Source of the DNA: Trichoplax sp. H2
Taxonomy: Eukaryota; Placozoa; Uniplacotomia; Trichoplacea
Length of the DNA stretch: 64,000 bases
Direction of reading: 5' to 3'
Assembly: GCA_003344405.1 (NCBI GenBank)
Contig: NOWV01000010.1
Span: 744,001 to 808,000 of the forward strand
This document shows, one piece after another, positions 14,230-28,878 of this stretch. The notes under the pieces are model-generated. The model saw only the letters and a list, made by a program, of their open reading frames with translations, did no database searches and was not told the DNA's origin. Numbering within the stretch: position 1 is the stretch's first letter; each line of letters starts with the position of its first letter. Position numbers and translations under genes: made by a program.

Positions 14230-14979
14230 TTAAAATTATTCGATACAATTCTAAATTGTTTTCATTACTCGTTTACATCCCATATCAATTTTTAAAATCT
14301 CGAATTTAAAACATTTATTGTTACTATTAATTTCTTCACGGAAAAAGTCATTTTTATGTGTTTTGCAAGAAATTCTCTCACTATTATCCGAATATATGCC
14401 ATGCCCATTATTATAAACTATCGAATTCGAAACATTTATTACAATTAGTCTTAATTTCCTTGCTCGAAAGGTCTTTATGACTTTAATTTATGAACCTTCT
14501 TCGTCATAAAATACGTGATATAAATTATGCAGTCATAGTAACATCCAGATATTCGTTACATTATTACATTCCATTACTCTCTTGTACATCAATAAATAGA
14601 ATTAATAATAAGAGAGCGAATTTGCTCAAAGATTTAAAATAATTATAAAATATCGTGGCAAATATTTTCCATGTACAGTATGTAATAATTTTAGGCAATT
14701 TCTTTCTACCATATCGTCTGTAACATTCCAAATTTATAATTATTGGTAAAAACTATGCTAATTACTACACTGTTCCAAAGAAAATAAACTAGTAAAATTT
14801 AATTCTAACACTATTAACATATATTGTATTATCGAGTAATTTTATACTACATATACTTCGTAAGTTAATAATGATATTTAATATATCATTTAAATTACGT
14901 AACGGTAAATTTTGTATCGTAGTTGGTTTGAGACAAAACGATCTGATACAGAAGTATTAAATTGCTATAAGATATTAAG
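14230..14979. other. Tail-to-tail gap between the F-box gene and TRIT1
   Basis: About 750 AT-rich bases separate the two stop codons. A plus-strand AATAAA near 14590 could serve the F-box transcript, and TTTATT motifs around 14310 and 14435 could serve TRIT1 on the minus strand, so the 3' untranslated regions may overlap. No other gene was seen. Confidence 0.5.
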
Positions 14980-17900
14980 TTACGAAGATTTAGAATCTCG
15001 ACGAATTTTCCTAAGGCTATAGCGATGTCTTCTGGAACCCTTATGAGCTAATAAATAAATTCATTGAATGAACATTTTATCGTGACAAGATAGTATAACA
15101 TGTATTAAATATATGATACACCTGCTCTAATTCTTATTCAAATACTGTACCTATCCAAGATTTCTCTCCTATTACAGTAACATTACATAAATCACACGTG
15201 AATCGTTGTAATCTGTTACTGATCTCCGAGTAACCTGTATATTTCCTTACTGGTGATTCTGTAGGTGTTTTACCCTATAAAAGAATTAATTCACATTCAG
15301 TAAGTATTGTTTGATAAGCAACAAATGCTTGATTGTAGCGTAACGTCTGTAGTTTATTCAAATAATAGAATGCAAATTGTACTTCGATCAGAGCTTTGGT
15401 AATAGAGACTGATCTCTCCAATATTTCAGATTTCAAACTATTAGGGGTAACATCAAATGAATAAATTGCTGGTACATTATCGGATGGTCCTAAAGATATT
15501 AATTCAAATAAAAAATATTTTTCACTTAAAAAAATTTCATCGATTATAATTATAAACTATAAAGTAATTACCTAACATAATCTTTTTACAGTATATAAGT
15601 ACAGTAGCTACATCATGAACAACTTTGTTATTAAAGTCTAGAATATACTAACTTCTATAAAATCGATTTTCTATCCATTTTCTCTAAAATGAAATTGATA
15701 CGCGAGATTATATTTTCAATTCCAAAAAAATACTTTGTAACGGACCGACTTCGCATAAACACATGTATGCCTGCTTATATTATATCTGTCATATATACGA
15801 ATTTTAAATTATTTTATATAAATTAGAGCATTACCTGAATCTTTGAGTACCGCTTAGTTGCTTGTTTAAACATTAAGATACATTCATCCAATACTTTCCG
15901 GTGGGGATTATTATGGTCTGTTGTTACAATATTTATCACTAACCGTACTTTGATACACATACATATAATCACTACTATATGGTATAGGTAATGCGATTTT
16001 CAACCAATGATATTTTCTTAGAATACAGCTTAAGGTGTGGTCAAAAATTGCAATAAATCGACGCCTTAACAAGCCAACAAACCTTTTGTATCTAAAGAGC
16101 ATTCTTCTTTTTCTATAAGTTGAAGGTATGGCATAAACTGTTTAAAGCCGATACTTTGATATAAGCCTATTTCAGTGTTGACCGGCCTAGCGTAAAGGTA
16201 AAAGTAAAATAGCAATATCAGTTGTAGCGAAATATCTGCCATATAAGTTATCAACACAAATGAACTTGTTACTATACGTATTTGGGATATAGTGTGAAAT
16301 ACTACATATCGTATAATGTAATACAGGACATAGGTCAACATCATTCAAAATAGTAGCACAATGTAAGCTAGGTACTGCTAGTCAGAAAGTGAAATAATCA
16401 ATGAAACCCACACATAACAACTTAATTAATTATAACACCAGCGCTTACGATCTGCTGAATATAATTATCGTTACTTACCTACTGCCCGAATGTACTTGCC
16501 AATCCTGATAAAAAGTATACAGTTCCCGTAGAAGGCCTTTTTCAATCATTTCATCACATCTCGCATCTAATTTTTGATCTAAAACTAACAGGATTGATGA
16601 ATGACAAGCCTCAAGTTTGCTTTCATAGAATCTAGTTTAATATAGAAGTAAGTATCTGAAGAGATCAACATGAATCACAGCTGAATTATAATGCGTATCT
16701 ATACGAAGTTCTGCATATGGCTATCAGACAATACCAGTTAGATCACTTTTAATATTTGCATATTACCATTTTGATCGCATTCCAATAAAAATATAGCAGC
16801 AGATGAAAATCTTAACGGTCCTGAATAGAAACTTCCACCAGGTTGTTGTCGCTGACGTTCTATGTAGCTACTATGTTTGACTTGATTCCTTTTTATAATT
16901 TCTAAACTTCTATTGTTACATTAAGAAGATTCAGCACATACTGTGGTTTACAATATCTTAATAGATTCACCAATATTGGACAGAAAGTTTCTATCAGTTA
17001 TACATCAATGTTCGTACCGTAAAATTTTTCTAGTGTCATTTGGATGTAACATTGCAGCTCTTTCAGGATCTAATAATTTCAATTCTTCGTACGAGTTTGC
17101 AGATTTTTTTTCGGTATCATCAGATAAAGGTTTATTTTGATAATCATTGGCATTAGTTTCATCTGCTGATATATTCTCCTTAAAAGCCAGTTATGGAGAT
17201 CGTACAGTAAACAGTTACTGGTAATATACATAATTCGAGTGTTTATATTACGCGTATTTATCGATTTTCCCGATTGTGAATCTGAAGCATTTTAAATCTA
17301 TTAAATCTAATACTTTCTACTGTGTATATTATGGTATTACATATACAGTATAAGTATATATATATAAACATCTAAAAGCGAAAAGTTACTTCAATAGATC
17401 ACTTACTTCCTTTATTAAATAATCCCACAATAATGCTTCGATATAATAATTAGTACCACCAACCACTATGGGCAATTTTTGACGCTTCATTATATCTTCA
17501 ATATATTAATAGTAAAGGAAATGTCCGCAGGGGTATAAAACTAAGATTAATGATTGCAGTGATCATGAGGTCCATGAAATTAAGAAATGTAATCGTTTAT
17601 ATTATTTCGGTAGCTTGTTCAGTAATATTAATCAAACAATAATAAAACAATTTATCTTAGGCCTATATACAGTGGTATTTAATATAAGAGAGGTCGAGAA
17701 ATTTTACTACAATTGAGAAAGACTACAGTAACAATAACTTTAAAGATAATAACTATGTGTATGATTTCTTCTTTACATGCATAAACAAAAAACTAACATG
17801 TGCACAAGTATAATCAAGTAAAGGATATAATAGGGAGTGTTTTATCCCTAAATGAGACTACTGTAGAATATTCCGTTGGATGAATGTAGTCCATGCAGTG

Positions 17901-19040
17901 ATGATTACATAACATTCTATCTTCTTTGCTAACTTTATTCGTAAGAATATCCAATCCCTGATAAACCTATAAATAAGAGAAAAATTTTGTCACTTGTTAG
18001 GTTGTTGCTGAATATTATTATTAGTAAGTAAAGATAATTTTTAGCGCTTAATTGAGATTTTTAGTTGCCAAACACGGTAGTAGGCTTAGGGTTACTTGAA
18101 GAACTTCTGAAGACATGTAAGCACGTTCTTACATTCGTACTCGTTAACTGTACTGCACCTTAGAGTTGTGTGAAATACTAGTTTACTACATAAGTACAAA
18201 ATGAAAAACTGTAAATGTCACATTCTAAAATAACGTACGTCTTGCAATGGTTTAATACAAGACGATAGAGTGATAGAGTACTTCTTGAATTAGTCGCCAA
18301 GATCTAAACTAGACAGTACAATAAGTACACCTGTTTACTGTAGCCAGATACTCGTCAAGTATCATACGTATATATATATTTATGTCATACACAATTTCAA
18401 CTGTAAATTGAGCACAGCTGCTGGATTACTCAATCCTAGGATATAGTCGTCTGTGGTACAGTATCATCATCTCAAATATCATGTAAACAGCAAAAAAAAG
18501 ATGTAAAAGCTGACCGATTACAGCGATTTAAAAGTAGCTAAGATACAAATGTTTCATATTTTGTTCTAGCAATGGATGTATGCTTTGATTTAAGCCATTA
18601 ATTAACTAATTCGACAAGAGATTTGTTTAGTGCAATACTGTCCAAGTTTGGTGTTATCCGTTTTCAAATGCAATTCCTTTAGACTCAATATACTTGCTAT
18701 TCATTGACATCGACGAATTGTACTCCATACCATTACACTATCATATGGAAGATAGACTAATCAAAGAGTATCAATCTTTTAATTCCAGTATCGTATTCCT
18801 ATAAAGAACTGTTTATTATTTTCAATTCACTATCGATTAATAATCTTTCACTGAGAATAAAATGTACGTAGTTACTATAACCTGCATCGAATCTGCACTA
18901 ATAATCTCTCCATTTAGTTCACAGGCTAGCTTTAAACCCAGAGAGGATTTGCCAGTGCCAGTAGCTCCCATAATGAATATTATAGGCCTACGAGTAGACA
19001 ATATTTTGCATGTATTGCTCATTCCTCTGCGTAATAACAT
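14980..19040 (-). CDS. TRIT1: tRNA dimethylallyltransferase (isopentenyltransferase)
   Basis: Transfers dimethylallyl from DMAPP to A37 of tRNAs reading UNN codons, in mitochondria and cytosol. Exons on the minus strand: 19040-18882 (P-loop GATGTGKS, then EIISADSMQ), 17966 to about 17845 ([12 protein letters not shown]), 17495-17407 ([18 protein letters not shown]), 17178-17018 ([11 protein letters not shown]), 16909-16767, 16584-16479 ([14 protein letters not shown]), 16186-16083 ([14 protein letters not shown]), 15893-15835 ([10 protein letters not shown]), 15683-15653 ([10 protein letters not shown]), 15489-15383, 15274-15151 (FTCDLCN) and 15047-14980. The last two exons rebuild the eukaryote-specific C2H2 zinc finger, its histidines coming from AHKGSRRH. 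A short exon equivalent to the VDFRNRATALIE segment, between the second and third listed, was not found. The ATG at 19040 gives an arginine-rich leader (MLLRRGMSN) compatible with mitochondrial import. Confidence 0.93.
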
Positions 19041-22000
19041 CAAGGGACGCAAAATTTCAATTTGCTTCGCGTTGATTTGATTGATAATAATGAATTCTCT
19101 TCGTATTTCAACTCTTCATGAGTCGGATACAAGATGATTTAGTGGTATAATATCGTGTTGAGGAAGCTCAGCAGTCTCGGCTTGACATAGGAAGGAAATT
19201 AGTTCACGACTTCAGTACTCGTATATCTCATTTTGCAGCAGTTGCTTACTGTAAATGTTTCTAGTTACTCTAGACTGAGTTTTACATTGCGCATGTTTCA
19301 CTATGCGTAGTATAGTACTGTATCACCAGTACAATACACTACCGTACAGCAATGTACAATACAAATCTCTGCGACTTTGGATTGGATTTATTGCACCTAT
19401 TCGCTTGAAGAGAATGAATAAAATGGTTGGCTACATAGCGGACAGGAAATAACCCTTTACTAAAATGACTAGGCCGACTATTCTACTGATCATTTGAAGT
19501 ATATGATATGTCTGCAGCCGTACACCGTACTGTCTAAGGTTATCTGAATAAGCGGCTAGGTTAATGTGCACCTTAGTTTGTACCGTGCACAGTTTCAATG
19601 AGACAATATAGGAAAATGGCCAGAATAGGACTGTCATAAAACTATCAGTCCGTTCTGTTAAGTTCTCAAGTTTCCTTTTTTATTTCGTTAACCCAATTTG
19701 AAGTATACTATCACCACATGCATCAACAACATACCATGAAGAAACTATAATGACTGAACTACATCTACCTTCAAATAAACATCGTGCTGTCAGAATGAGA
19801 GTTTTGATAATATTAATTCATATTATATTCAGTCATGGACTTCGAAGTGGAAATTCTCGGTAAGAAGTTGATGCAATATATACTGGAACATAAATACGCT
19901 AACATTTCATCACTGCAAGCATAAAATACTGTACACTTTATAATCACATCCATACTTGAGATTATAAACTGCACGGATATCATGCTAAATATATTTTTTA
20001 TTATCACATAATCCAATGAGTATATTATAATACGTCTCTGAGCTTTCTGCTAAAGCATCAATTTATAGTAATACTTAGGCTAAAATCGTGCTATGCTAAA
20101 GTCTTGCTATATTTGATGAGTACCTATGTATTATATAGTATAACATACATTAATACGATGAAAAAATTTTTCCTTCAAGTGTAAAAATAATACTTCGGCT
20201 AATTTCACCTAACGATTAACAATTCGATTACCTTTACCAGTAACTAAGAAGCAATATCAGTTTAGTTAGGTTAGCATTATCCAATTCGAGATTAGAAACG
20301 CTATCATTATTTATCCAGTATTATCAGACATAAAAAGACCTTGCAGACCAGATAGGAAAAAAAGCTACAGAGTATTCCTCAAACAGGACAATGAAATATA
20401 GCAGCGAAATAGCTGCACCAAAGTATTTCCCTTCTAGAATTAGTGGTCGGTATACGCGTCTAGGTATATATCCGTTTAACTATCTGTATATTAAACTATC
20501 TCGATTTTAATGTTACAGATTAATAACGAAGATTGTAGTGCCGTAAGAAATTTAAATGAAATGAAATGCTCTCTGTCATTTATTAATTTATCCCGTTATA
20601 AGTTCAAAATCGTCATGACGTTCATTTGGTGGTATCATACAGTTAATCTTTATCTTGGTACGTGTAAGCCAACAAATCGTTCTACAACTCTATAGCTAAA
20701 ACTACTGGTATCAAGATCACCTATCTGAAAAGAAGCGTTAGCAATGATTCCATTTTCAATTAATATAAATTTAATTCAGCTCGATATTTCATTCTCTGTA
20801 TCATAAATTAACAAATTCAAAAAGGACTAGGTATTGCGTGATGCTATTTCAAAACTGCAATATATAAATGCTTTTATCATGCAGCTATTCAACCTCAGAT
20901 TGGTGAATTTATCGGAGACTTAAGAATTTTTTAGAGTATAGAAAGAGATACATAGCTTAATACCGATAATAAATTTTCCAGCTTCAGATTACCGGTACAC
21001 ATCAACATCTCTCAATTGCTTATTTTGAAAATTGAAATGAACTTCTAATCTCTTGTAGTAGCTTCAATACTTCGATTCCAGTTAATAATGATGTACTACA
21101 AACTAGTAAGTATTAATAACCCGCATACCCTATACTGTAAGCCTATTCGCATTGCATAAACTTGAAAATGTAAATATATATATCTATATTATTTAAGGAA
21201 GACATAGAATGACGATTTTCCTATGATCACACCATTTTAAGTAAAGCTATTCTCATAAATAAATTAACTATCTATACAAAATCTTACTTAAACTATCCTA
21301 ATAATATCATATGACTCAAAACGAATTTAATGTACGAAACATACGTTTATAGTATGTGCAACAAGTTGAGAACTTAAACCAATAACATGTTATTTTAAGA
21401 GATTATAGAGCTTTGAATTGTTTTTGTCATATTTAGAAAGAGATTATAGGATTGTTGCAATAGCAATACAGTTCATTTAGTTTATCAAGAAGAAAACCTC
21501 TGCAATTAATATGCTTCTATGCTATCACCAGTTTTAAATACATTTAACTTTATAGAGTTACTATTCTCTTAATTCAATATGTATCTTCCTGAGGTCGTAA
21601 TTGCGTCCTAGGCAAATTTTTGGAATCATAAAATTTTTGTTTAATAGATGCTACATCTATGTAAGTGCGCTATTAAAAATTTAACTATCCAAGTTACCAA
21701 TATATCAGTCAAGATAGAATAATTTCTAAAATTTTGTAGCACTACAGACCATTGTTCATATATAAGAAATTATTATGACCTCAACTGTTTCATGTATGCC
21801 GCACAAATAATATATATTTATATATTATCCTCATAGTTTATAATGACATCCTAGTTCAACTTATGTAGCAATGTACGCAGTATAAAAAATTAACGACAGT
21901 TATTATTGTAAGTACCCGTATTTTACCTAGTAAATATATTAAATTAATTTTCTGTTAGTAATATATGTATGCGTGTTACGGATTTGCTTTCCGTAAATAA

Positions 22001-25000
22001 ATGTAGATATTTTTGTATGTTAAGATTAACTTTGATCTAATACCATTGTCAATATTATTATGGATGTAAAACTGTGATGCTAAATCGTTAATGGATTCCC
22101 ATCAACGACGGTGAGGCTTTTAGATGATGATGAGATGTAAGCTGATTACAATAAGAATCAATTGTTTTGTACAGGAAAGCTTGGTAAATGAATAAAAGAG
22201 GATGCATTTATAAATATAGGAGAGATTTAATTGAAGTTACTGAGTAGAGTACGCTATCATCGATAAAGATCACATTAAATAGTTACCAAAAAGCTTCTTG
22301 TCTGTGACTTACTGTTGCTTAAGGTCATACACTAGGTTAGTGAAGTTAGTGACGCTTAGTCGTAGGGATACAGTGCGATAGAAACTAACGGTAGTAAATT
22401 ATGGAGTTAAATATCGCAAACGTGGTTGTAACAATGCGATATTAAAATGCTATCCTTGCTGTTTTATAATGATATAACCTCGTTCAACTTGTGCAGAGGC
22501 TTGAGAAACATTAAAGATTGACAGCAGTTATTACTGTATGAACGTACGTAACCTAAAAATCTATTTAATCGATTTCAGTAATATAGCTTCTTTGTTATCG
22601 AGCTAGCAATCTTAGTTTTCAAGATATTTTATCTCGAGATGATTTTTGAGTTGTCAAATAGCTAATCCAGAAACTATCCACATGCTAAAGACTGCTTACA
22701 TACGTACAGTATACTCTAAGTTTACGAAGCAAATGATCACGTAATCGTTACACGACTCCATTTTTGAATCATTTATTTGGCCTTTCATCTACTCAACCAT
22801 CACACGAAGAATGAAGAACTGTCTACGTAATTTTTTCAGTAAGATGAACTGATCCATACGTTTTATAAAAGCTATCATATATTCTAACTTGTGAAATACT
22901 TGTAGATATAAGAATCACCCGGGTTAATATATCGAATGTCTTATTTTTTAAACTAGTTAAGAATTATCCATTTTGTGTATACGAGTAAAATTTGAAGACT
23001 TTCTCTATTAATCTGATAAGACGCGAGTAGCGCAATCACATAATCAATAAAGATTACTTAGTATACGATATCAGGGTTACAGATTCTAATAAAGGATACA
23101 ATGATAATATCGATTTCATGATTAACATATGAAACACTAATCTAATGAATTATTACAATCATACCGTACTTTTACAAAGATTACTAGCAAATGTTGGCGT
23201 GACACAACACTGCTAAATTTACAACTTGGCATGCCGATCGCTTTTCTTTGATTCTCTAACAGTATAATTGTATTGCGGCATATTATTATTGGCAATCTAC
23301 CATATGCGCATTAAGTTATTAAATCTTGATGGGAGGATCGTCCCATATTTTTCAATGAAAACCATAAAATGTTAGAAACATTCCGATATATTATGGTGAT
23401 GACATAACGTTGAAATCTCAGTAAGATATTAAACGCAAGGATTAGCGTATTTACTGTATAAGGACTAAATTATATTTATTCGTCGAATGATTTTAATTAT
23501 GCTGTTATTCATCGCCTTATTAGATTTAATTTATCAGAAGGCGTGCCGCTTATCTTACATCAAGTGTCAATATTTTGTAGAATTCTTGAATCAGTTGACG
23601 TTTATACATCGAGATAAATATTAACAGTATAGATGATTTGACTGCAAATAGAACTTTGTAAGGTTATTTTCTATTAGTAAATTACGATAAAAGTGATATT
23701 ACAGCCACGAAATCTCATCGGCATTTTTGGATAAAGCTGTCTTTATGTCATACGGTATAATACGCAACATTACTTCATTCCTGTATTGAGTAACAAATAA
23801 ATAAACAAAAAAATAAATAAATATGCCGAATCCAATGGGAACGAAAAAAAGATAAAATTAACATTTGTTTATTATCTAGTCTTCTACCATCAGGTAAACA
23901 ATCAGATCTATGTCCGTCACATACGCCAGTAACTATAATCAGATTAATACTCTTTCACAGCACCATTAGCTTTACTATCAGCCCAAAATTATTATTGATA
24001 CTATTTGGTTAGGACAATAAATAACAATGAAATAAGTACTTGATGTTAATGAATGAAAGCGTCAATAGTTACCGTATGCGCTCCTACTTGACATCTAATA
24101 GAATGATACCGTCTGTCGTCTGCTGTGACTTAAAACTTTATTATATATGCATGATTGAGATATTTCAAATGAAAGAGAAATAAACTGAACATGTAGAAAA
24201 ACACTTACGGCTCGCGGAATTACCAACTGCTCGTTGTATGATAATCGTACGCTTGCTATACTTAATTAATTAGTAATCGCTTACCTGATTATAATTGAAA
24301 ATATTAGAATATAGTATTTCAAGAATCATGCTGTAACTGTTCATTGATATATTTTAACATTGACTTTCTTCTACTATATGCGAGAAGTACCGGATAACTA
24401 AAGGTCAAAAATATGCTTTAGTGGAGAAGTGACAGTAGCATTAACATACGCTACTTTACCAATCTGCAACAACCACCCTAGCAAAAACAGACCTACAAAT
24501 AATTGTAATATAGCTATAAATTAATATAATATTCCCAAAATTCCTGTTTTAAAGTCGTAAGCTGGCAAGCGCATTCTAAGATTATTGCTCGAATGATTTA
24601 ATTTCAATTTATCTAGTTTAAGTTTAAATTTAAAATTTTAATTTATTTTTTGTAGAATATCGTAATTTTACTGGATGTTATTATCCACTAAGCACATTTG
24701 TAGTCATGATAACGCTAATTTACATTACGTATAAGTACATACAGTATCATCCATGCAAACATACATCACTCAGGTTATATCGCTATAACAAGCAAGCACA
24801 GCCCATATGGAACATGGTAAAACCTCAATTTAAATCACCACTGTATATAATAGTCATATCTAGAGCTAATATAGCGAAAGTTATTGAAAATATTTTATTG
24901 AACATTTAATGTTCTTATACAGACAGAATGCGACGTTCATTAGAACTAACGGGAACTAGCTCTAAGAGCTTTATAATTATCTGTATACATAAAATATATG

Positions 25001-27717
25001 CGTTAATTTGGCTATACTATCTTAATGAAGTTAATTAGATGCAAAGGAGTGATATAAGGATTAAATAAATGCCATAAAAGTATGTAACATATCGCACCAT
25101 TAAGTGTGCTATTAGTTATATAATTGGTACTATTTTTAGTTTAGAGATTCTACGTTTAAGTCTTCTAAATTCTAAAGTGATGAAGAACCAATAGGCGATG
25201 CTCGCGAATATTATTCTTAACGTTGCCATACAGTAAAGTGCCACTTTGACTGTAAAGATGTACAGTATACTAAAATGATAACGTAGATCGTTTTTGACTT
25301 GAAAGTCATCAAATCCGTACATTTGCTTCTACAATCGTTGATACATTATTGCTATCTTCTGTCCATATTTATCGGCGATTTATGAATTACGAAATTTAAA
25401 AAAGGACGTTACTAATAAAATATAATTTAATTACCTACACTGATAATGTTACATGCCTTACAAATAATTACAACAGTTGTATCACATTTAATTACTAGCG
25501 GAGACACTATTTCAAAATGAGCAGGTGCAAAGTAGAAATCAGAAGATATACAGTCCTCTGTGTTTCATCATATACAGTAATGTTATATTATTTGGACGCT
25601 GGTGTACATGAAATTTAGTTACTTCATCGAGTCCGGTTGCATGTTATGCTTTTGCACTGACTGAGTAGCCAGCGCTGTAGTATTATTCCTTATTGCAATA
25701 TACACAGATTGTATGCCTACATTGGTAGACCATATGTAGAGGATAACAAATATAAATTAAAATCTTTAATCTTGCACCAGCTATTATTGATATTCTTGTG
25801 TACATAGCTGTAAGTTGTGATAATATCGATCTAAAATTACTATCTAATCTCCAAACATCTATCCTCAGTATAGCTGCTACTGCTCTCTTAACGCCTCCAG
25901 CTATAGTAACAACTTGTTCCTAAATCCTAAATATCGCCAGCATTGTTACTATCTCATATATAGAAGTATCAAGACTGACATAAGAGTATAGCTCTAAAAT
26001 CATCCAAAACTGTTACAATCTGTACAAGCACACCATGAAATTATCCATGCATTAAATAAGGCTTTTTAAGCTAACTTATGGAAACTACAATTATAACATG
26101 GAGTGATAGTTGCTATGTTGCGCAATTGAAACGTAACTTTATTAAGGTAACAATTTATTCCACAATGGAAAGGTTAAAATATGTAATGCAATTTGTTATG
26201 CAATATAAGTACGTGATATAAACTTATAAGGAATAAAATTTTTGAATATACCGTACTATACCATATTTGATACGGAGTATTAAACAGTTCACGGAGCGAT
26301 CACGCGGTGCTCAATTCAGTAGATTGTCAAAATACTGTACATACTTCTGTTACAACAGCTGATAATATTCTAGTAAGTGTTAGTAAAGGATGAGTAAAAT
26401 ACATTTTTTTTCTGTAACACTTTGTAGGTGTAACTCATTTATAGCTTGTTTATGGTTAGTGAATTCCTTGACTACGAATGGGCGCTGGGTTATCAATTTT
26501 CTGTACAAGTTCGGCATTTACCGAAACGTACTAAACTATGAACTGTTTAAAATTTCAAACCTTGAAACAATTTATCCTCTGTTTGACATATATTGAATAA
26601 TCATTAGTTGTCTATTACCTTCACTAATTGTATTCCTCCTTTAAATTAAATCGAAAATTTAAATTTTACTATGAGTGATGTCAAGAAAGTGATAGATGTA
26701 TCTTGAATCGATTCGTACGTCTTCCTTAAATTTAGAACTGAGGTACGGTTTTATAGTTTTATTAGGTTTAAACCAAGAGCTAGTTACAGTATCGAACAGT
26801 TGATTGCCATCATATTTTACAGTATACATTTATATAAGGATACATCTAATTTTAGGGTCATGACAATCTTGTGAAGTACAGTACAGTAATATACACTTCA
26901 ATGTGGTAAACCGGAAGTGCTTTTACTAGGCAATACTAATTAATATATCCAACAATCTCGCACTTTAATACTGTGAGAATTAAAATTAGCAGCTGCAGCT
27001 ATAAAAGCAGCGCATTATTTTACGTCTTTCCATTGGAATAAAATCCTGAGCAACGAACCTTTCAATGCTGAAATCGCCTTCAAATCGGTTAGTATCGTTT
27101 AATTTACTGCAACGTATTACGGATTATTATATACATTGTCATTTAACCGATATTTTTAGACGATTTATACTATACGTACCGTACATGATATTATCATAAT
27201 CGCATAGAATGTGCTACCCCTCTTTTTCCCTGTGATAAAAAATTTTATGAGATACACGGTTAATTAATCTACGTCAATGTACGTAGGGGATTACTTTATT
27301 AATAATACAGTACCTACAAATTACGTTTCTAGTCTAGTGCAGTAGTCTGGTTTGGCTCACAAATGCATCGCATCACTTTACGGTTTAGCGTACGTCAAAA
27401 ACCTAAATTAATCAGCTGAATTAATTAACTGTACGATTCTGTACTCTACTACTTCGATCCGTTGAAGCTCTAATTTATTGTACTCTACTACCAATACAGA
27501 AGCAAATACTTCCAGAATGCGGCATATACTGTACTGTGTTTGCTATTCATGTTTATTTATCGTAATTATTAAATTAAAATCGATTCCTGGCTTATAAAGT
27601 ATAGCACTTATTCTATTTTCATCGTATGATTTAAAGCATTATTTATGTTACGAAATCAGGGGTCATAGTTTAAAGTGAGTACGCGTCGTACGATAAATTC
27701 ATTTCGATTTGCAACTA

Positions 27718-27831
27718 TCATGTGCTGTGTAAAAATGTGAAATAGCTGGCATAAAATAGAATCCATGGCACGATGCCATTTATTATATATAGTAGGTTAG
27801 CTGATGGAATGTTTTTTTCTAAATCGGCCAT
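27718..27831 (-). other. Candidate 37-codon membrane micropeptide ORF
   Basis: Starts MADLEKNIP in a good initiation context (AAAATGG) and contains one hydrophobic segment (IINGIVPWILFYASYFTFL) before a short tail. It lies alone in the 12-kb TRIT1/MYC gap, with an open frame upstream to 27957. No family is recognised; chance occurrence in AT-rich DNA is quite likely. Confidence 0.15.
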
Positions 27832-28738
27832 TTTAAAGCTCTGCTGTATATTACGTGCATAATATGCCTTGCGAAGTTGCAATTTCTCACTACTGACGGT
27901 TAAACTGTACAATGACACTGCAGGCGAGTCTCGCATGATCACTACTAAATACAACACAAATTAATTAGTTGTAATTATCAATTATGTTAATCGCATAATT
28001 TGCATCAACCAAAAATCGACGTAGAGGGGTGTGGTACAGTGCTCAAGTTTTACGACTACGGTGACCGTTACTGAACCGGACGGTATAGATTAAATGATAG
28101 TAATTAATTACAATTACTTTTTTATTTTATTTTTTTGTTACTGGATGCACAAAACTGGTAACTACCCTCTGAAAAATGATAACCAAGCCCGTCAGTTGAT
28201 TTATGGTACATAACTGTTGAGTATTTAGTGTTGTAGTAAAAAAAACTAAGCCAGTAAGTCCTGCTGACTCAATCCTACCATCCACTCATCGTAATGTCAC
28301 ACACTTTTTTTAATAATAACATAATAATTATAATTTATACATATATTGTTGCTTATCAAGGTATAATCTATGAGTAATGCTTAGTTATTGCTTTAAAGTA
28401 AAAATATGATAATTATATTATTTGTTAGTAATTTATTAGTTGTCAACCTCCCATTTTAGCATCGTTGAATATAAGCATTTGTGCTAGTTAACCTTTTAAT
28501 TAACTGGATGGTAGGTGGGGTGGGTCCATATGAACATTATTTCAACTTACATAAAAAGTTTTACACAATGAAATGTCAATAATTATTGTGCATAATGCAT
28601 TACTGGAAATATAGGGTTTTATCATTCAATTAGTACTTTTACGTGCGTTGCATATATAAAGTATACTCCCTAAAGTTATCAGAAAGAAGTTTCGGTGCTT
28701 CTATGCTACGAAATGTCCAAAAACAGCAATTTTGAGCT

Positions 28739-28878
28739 TTACACTAGAGGACTGTGGTAGATGGCATCAGCCATCACCCATCTGATTTCTCTGTTGGGGC
28801 CAGACTCAGCTTCTGTAGTTCTGCGTGCAGTCATCAAGAAAAGGATATCTGTCATGGACTGCAAGAAGTCGTGACTAA
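28739..28878 (-). other. Unidentified GC-richer open stretch
   Basis: Minus-strand frame open for about 46 codons, ending in TAA at 28741-28739, with composition much closer to the coding exons of this window than to the surrounding AT-rich DNA. The translation includes FLQSMTDILFLMTA and REIRWVMADAIYH. A possible acceptor (CTTCTTGCAG) precedes TCCATG, and CTCTA|GTGTAAA could act as a weak donor. The plus-strand frame is also open, so coding status is unproven. I do not recognise a family; it may be an orphan exon or a decayed repeat. Confidence 0.25.
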
